Below, piece by piece: positions 62,743-64,000 of a stretch of DNA of 64,000 nt. The DNA is from Mucilaginibacter empetricola. GTDB lineage: Bacteria > Bacteroidota > Bacteroidia > Sphingobacteriales > Sphingobacteriaceae. The DNA lies in the NCBI RefSeq assembly GCF_024808665.1, contig NZ_JANUBZ010000005.1:248001-312000 (forward strand), in the 5' to 3' direction. Position 1 is the stretch's first letter. Every line of letters begins with the position of its first letter. The notes below the pieces were generated by a model. The model saw only the letters and a program-made list of their open reading frames with translations. It did no database searches and was not told where the DNA came from. The position numbers and the translations under genes are program-made.

Positions 62743-64000
62743 TTACGCTTTCTTAGCTGCAACTACAGGTTTTTTCTTTTTGGTTTCAGAATAAACAGCA
62801 CCGCCCAAAGCAAGCACCAATAGTATTGAACCCGCCAGTGAAATTTTTTCACCCGTATAATATGATACCGGGTGGAATATAAATTCAATTTTATGATTTC
62901 CTACCGGTATTTGCGCAGCGCGGAGTAAATAATCGGCACGGAAGTAAGGTTGTTCCTTACCATCAACATACATTTTCCAACCCTTATCATAATAAATTTC
63001 AGAGAAAACAGCAATCTGGTTTGATCTGGATCCTGTTTGATAAGTCAAATGATCGGGGTTATAGTTGGTAAGGGTGATAGTAGCATTAGGATCTGCACGT
63101 AGCTGGCTGTCATCAAAAAGATGTTTGTATTGCTTGTCAACAATAGCCTCATCTTTTGGAGCAAAGCTGCTTATTGCTTGCATTTCCTGGTCACCGTTGT
63201 CTACCAATTTAATGCTCTTTACAAACCAGGCATGGCCGCATGCAGTTGGATTAGCCTGCATACTCATGCTTTGCGATTGGCCCTGAGTAATAAAATATTT
63301 GGTGTTTAGCATATCCAATACATCCCTGTTTGGCGGATTGGTTGCCAGTTGATTATCCATCAACTCATCGTATCTTTTTAAACGTGCTGCAGAATAACCG
63401 CTTATAGATTTATGGAAGAATGGATTGATTTCGTCGTTTTTAATTTCAGCAGTTAAATCAAATACCCTGAAATCAGGATCGGTATCCCTTGAAATAAAAT
63501 TATCAACTTCTCTTGGTTTAACTACCTGTTCAGCATCTTGCTTTTCCTGAAAGTTGGCTTCTTTTAAATAGCGTTTGTCAATTTGCCACATATCAATCAA
63601 AATAAGTGCAAACAGACCCAGCGAGAACAAAGTTACGTTCACTTTCTGTTTAATAAACAGCCAAACCAAACCGAAAGTTAAAACAACAAATATTAAGGTA
63701 CGTACAGCATCGGCACGTTCTGCATCAATCCTATCGCTAACTATGGCATTGGCGACGCTATTTGCTGTAGCACTATCACCTTTAAAAGCCTGTGTTAAAT
63801 AGGTTATGCCAGTTTGATAGTCAGTTGATTTAAAGTTTAAAAGCAATTGCGGCAAGGCAACCAGTAATAAAGTTAAACCGCCAACAATATAAAACGACAG
63901 ATATAATTTTTTAAGTATTTCTTTTTTGTCAGTAGCAGTAACAATTTCCTGCACAGCCAGAAAGGCCAATATCGGGAAGCAAATGCTGGCAACTGCTAAA
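62743..64000 (-). CDS. YfhO family membrane protein, N-terminus cut by window edge
   Basis: An open minus-strand frame from a stop at 62743 to the right edge, at least 418 residues; the true start lies outside. Several membrane segments precede a large extracytoplasmic domain (YLKEANFQEKQDAEQVVKPREVD, DYLLRAAQIPVGNHKIEFIFHP) and a last helix with a basic tail (KKKKPVVAAKKA). This matches YfhO proteins, proposed to glycosylate or modify surface polymers. Its role is otherwise not clear. Confidence 0.88.
   Translation of the reverse strand, partial: LAVASICFPILAFLAVQEIVTATDKKEILKKLYLSFYIVGGLTLLLVALPQLLLNFKSTDYQTGITYLTQAFKGDSATANSVANAIVSDRIDAERADAVRTLIFVVLTFGLVWLFIKQKVNVTLFSLGLFALILIDMWQIDKRYLKEANFQEKQDAEQVVKPREVDNFISRDTDPDFRVFDLTAEIKNDEINPFFHKSISGYSAARLKRYDELMDNQLATNPPNRDVLDMLNTKYFITQGQSQSMSMQANPTACGHAWFVKSIKLVDNGDQEMQAISSFAPKDEAIVDKQYKHLFDDSQLRADPNATITLTNYNPDHLTYQTGSRSNQIAVFSEIYYDKGWKMYVDGKEQPYFRADYLLRAAQIPVGNHKIEFIFHPVSYYTGEKISLAGSILLVLALGGAVYSETKKKKPVVAAKKA

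Overview
The window looks like chromosomal DNA of a Bacteroidota bacterium, most likely from the family Sphingobacteriaceae (Mucilaginibacter or Pedobacter-like). The reasons are AT-rich sequence with long A/T runs, TAnnTTTG promoter boxes in place of classical -10/-35 elements, gliding and type IX secretion genes (GldJ, PorV, a SprF-like protein, a type B sorting domain), a 14-subunit complex I with a short NuoG, and an ExbB-ExbD-ExbD-TonB gene string. The genus is inferred from overall gene similarity and was not tested.

Layout. 1-3.6 kb: an ABC exporter (small membrane protein, ATPase, cut-off permease) divergent from a LytS/LytTR-type two-component pair, with a probable response-regulator operator between them. 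3.6-7.8 kb: acyltransferase, Nudix hydrolase, a secreted HExxH protein, a glutamine-amidotransferase-like protein, and a 53-residue FeoB-associated Cys-rich protein. 7.8-11.2 kb: one 1124-residue protein joining a GH18-like domain, a NodB deacetylase and a GT2 synthase. 11.3-14.9 kb: ispF and porV, divergent from gldJ. 14.9-19.5 kb: biotin carrier, DUF4159 protein, rsmE, CorC-like protein, ppa and DedA.

19.5-33.0 kb: complete complex I locus in the order nuoA-B-C-D-E-(60-residue membrane protein)-F-G-H-I-J-K-L-M-N on the minus strand, interrupted by GC-rich palindromic repeats between nuoK and nuoL and between nuoA and nuoB. 33.0-39.1 kb: TonB energising operon (exbB, exbD, exbD, tonB, a small membrane protein, a PstS-like lipoprotein) followed by a TPR protein. 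39.4-46.1 kb: housekeeping genes pckA, a SUI1-family factor, a lipid kinase, metK and typA.

46.2-64.0 kb: surface and polysaccharide region with a flippase, a duplicated-domain lipoprotein, a FkbM methyltransferase, a 1111-residue T9SS adhesin translationally coupled to a SprF-like protein, methyltransferases, glycosyltransferases, a possible G1-peptidase-like lipoprotein, a rhomboid protease, a hexapeptide acetyltransferase and a YfhO protein running off the right edge.

The least ordinary signals are the 21-bp-period LytTR-type repeats, a hairpin doublet flanked by 19-bp direct repeats that copy the end of the neighbouring gene, GC-rich palindromes placed on stop and start codons, the small membrane gene inside the nuo operon, and the GH18/NodB/GT2 fusion. 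I saw no tRNA, rRNA, CRISPR array, transposase or phage gene.
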